Source: Candidatus Melainabacteria bacterium GWA2_34_9 (GTDB taxonomy: Bacteria; Cyanobacteriota; Vampirovibrionia; Gastranaerophilales; UBA9971). From it: DNA of 5,263 bases. The stretch lies in contig MFRJ01000075.1 in the NCBI GenBank assembly GCA_001784535.1, positions 1-5,263 on the forward strand, given 5' to 3'. The translations under genes and the position numbers were made by a program. The notes below the pieces were generated by a model. It had not been told where the DNA came from. It made no database searches and saw nothing but the letters and a program-made list of their open reading frames with translations. Shown one piece after another: positions 4,246-5,263 of the stretch (its first letter is position 1; every line of letters starts with the position of its first letter).

Positions 4246-5263
4246 ATGAAAAAAAATGGAGCAAAAACGGTTTTATTAACAATACTGGACGGGTGGGGCT
4301 TAGGTTTAAAAGGTCCGACAAACGCAATTGAAGCTGCTCGCGATACTACTTTTTGCTCTTTAATTGCACAATACCCTCATACAGAGCTTTTTGCTCATGG
4401 AGAATATGTCGGACTTCCTGAAGGACAAATGGGAAATTCAGAAGTAGGTCACTTAAACCTCGGCGCTGGAAGAATCGTTTATCAGGATTTAACAAGAATA
4501 AATAAATCCGTAAAAGACGGTGATTTTTTCGAGAATCCCGAATTTTTAAATGCTATAGAACACGTTAAAAAAAATAATTCCGCTATTCATTTTATGGGGC
4601 TTGTTAGTGACGGCGGTGTTCACAGCTCTATGGGACATCTTTTTGCCTTAATTGATCTTGTAAAAAAACATGGACTCGAAAAAGTATACATTCATGCTTT
4701 TCTTGACGGACGTGATACCCCTCCAAAAAGTGCCTATAATTACCTTGCACAGGTAGAAGAAAAACTTAACCGGGAGAATTTAACGCGTATAGCCACTATT
4801 AGCGGCAGATATTATTCAATGGACAGGGACCAGAGATGGGAAAGAGTGGAAAAAGCTTATAATTGCCTGCTTTTTGGTGAAGGCAATCATGCAACAAATT
4901 CTGCTGAAGCTATTCAGGCTTCTTATGATAAAGATCTGACCGATGAATTTGTTTTACCCACCGTTACAGGCGAAGATAACACCCGATTAAACGACAATGA
5001 TTCGATAATTTTCTTTAACTACAGACCTGACAGGGCAAGAGAAATCACAAGAGCAATAAACATAGCAGAGTTTACAGGCTTTGAAAGAAAGAAAGTACTT
5101 AAAAACGTTTATTATGTATGCATGGCACAATATGATGAAACTTTCGGACTTCCTATAGCCTTTCCCCCTCAAAGCATGAAAGGTCTTCTGGCCGATGTTC
5201 TGGAAGAGCATGGAATTAAGCAGTTTAGAACAGCTGAAACAGAAAAATATGCACATGTAACAT
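4246..5263 (+). CDS. gpmI: 2,3-bisphosphoglycerate-independent phosphoglycerate mutase (3'-truncated by window edge)
   Basis: The enzyme interconverts 3- and 2-phosphoglycerate in glycolysis and gluconeogenesis in the cytoplasm, using a metal-bound serine. The first 339 residues of an expected 510 or so are present, with no stop codon before the right edge. Visible motifs in order: LDGWG with metal ligand Asp15; GQMGNSEVGHLNLGAGR with the phosphoserine nucleophile Ser65; SDGGVHSS with His126; HAFLDGRDTPP with Arg156-Asp157; GRYYSMDRDQRWER with Arg188 and Arg194; NYRPDRAR with Arg260 and Arg263; and AETEKYAHVT with Lys334. These match the substrate-binding set of the Bacillus-type enzyme, offset by about three residues or fewer. 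The remaining metal ligands of the phosphatase domain lie beyond the window. The ATG has GAGGAT six bases upstream and a good promoter. It is divergent from the minus-strand genes and functionally unrelated to them. Confidence 0.96.
   Translation, partial: MKKNGAKTVLLTILDGWGLGLKGPTNAIEAARDTTFCSLIAQYPHTELFAHGEYVGLPEGQMGNSEVGHLNLGAGRIVYQDLTRINKSVKDGDFFENPEFLNAIEHVKKNNSAIHFMGLVSDGGVHSSMGHLFALIDLVKKHGLEKVYIHAFLDGRDTPPKSAYNYLAQVEEKLNRENLTRIATISGRYYSMDRDQRWERVEKAYNCLLFGEGNHATNSAEAIQASYDKDLTDEFVLPTVTGEDNTRLNDNDSIIFFNYRPDRAREITRAINIAEFTGFERKKVLKNVYYVCMAQYDETFGLPIAFPPQSMKGLLADVLEEHGIKQFRTAETEKYAHVT

Noticed and set aside
4987..5256. Minus-strand open frame opposite gpmI
   Set aside because: It lies within clearly conserved gpmI coding sequence on the other strand and is a shadow frame.

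Overview
The window is AT-rich and carries eight protein-coding genes on two strands. Seven lie on the minus strand and one, a glycolytic enzyme, on the plus strand. The gene set (flagellar export gate, an ECF sigma factor with a membrane zinc-binding anti-sigma factor, cofactor-independent phosphoglycerate mutase) fits a motile, free-living or gut-associated bacterium. The sigma factor's linker and its LSYEEIAE / GTVKSR region 4 remind me of cyanobacterial-type ECF factors. With the low GC this makes a non-photosynthetic relative of Cyanobacteria (Vampirovibrionia/'Melainabacteria') my best guess. That is inference from memory; a clostridial or other low-GC phylum is not excluded.

Layout, left edge to right. 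Positions 1-2012 hold, in transcription order on the minus strand, fliP, fliQ, fliR and the first 37 codons of flhB, with gaps of only 24-29 nt. These four proteins form the core of the flagellar type III export gate: FliP, FliQ and FliR make the inner-membrane channel, and FlhB wraps its entrance and controls substrate choice. Upstream of fliP is a 239-nt gap (2028-2266, measured from the longer fliP ORF) with a REP-like repeat, an AT-rich hairpin and small palindromes. No clear minus-strand terminator is visible in it. Next come an anti-sigma factor (2267-2770) and its ECF sigma factor (2767-3396), overlapping by 4 nt (ATGA). A 272-nt leader/intergenic region with a hairpin beside the ribosome-binding site and a cluster of palindromes separates them from a 129-residue Ser/Gln/Asn-rich protein of unknown function (3669-4058). 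This last gene is divergent from gpmI (4246 to the right edge, truncated). gpmI has a good sigma-70-type promoter and an inverted repeat across the predicted transcription start.

The sigma/anti-sigma pair is probably a self-contained envelope-signal switch: a bitopic inner-membrane anti-sigma factor holds the sigma factor until released. Its position immediately upstream of, and co-directional with, the export-gate genes raises the possibility of read-through or co-regulation, which the sequence alone cannot prove. Three minus-strand genes (fliP, fliQ, sigma) appear to begin with TTG. I see no rRNA, tRNA, CRISPR array, transposase or integrase. The most open items are the unknown Ser/Gln/Asn-rich protein and the regulatory DNA around the sigma operon and gpmI; I do not see convincing evidence of a wholly new system.
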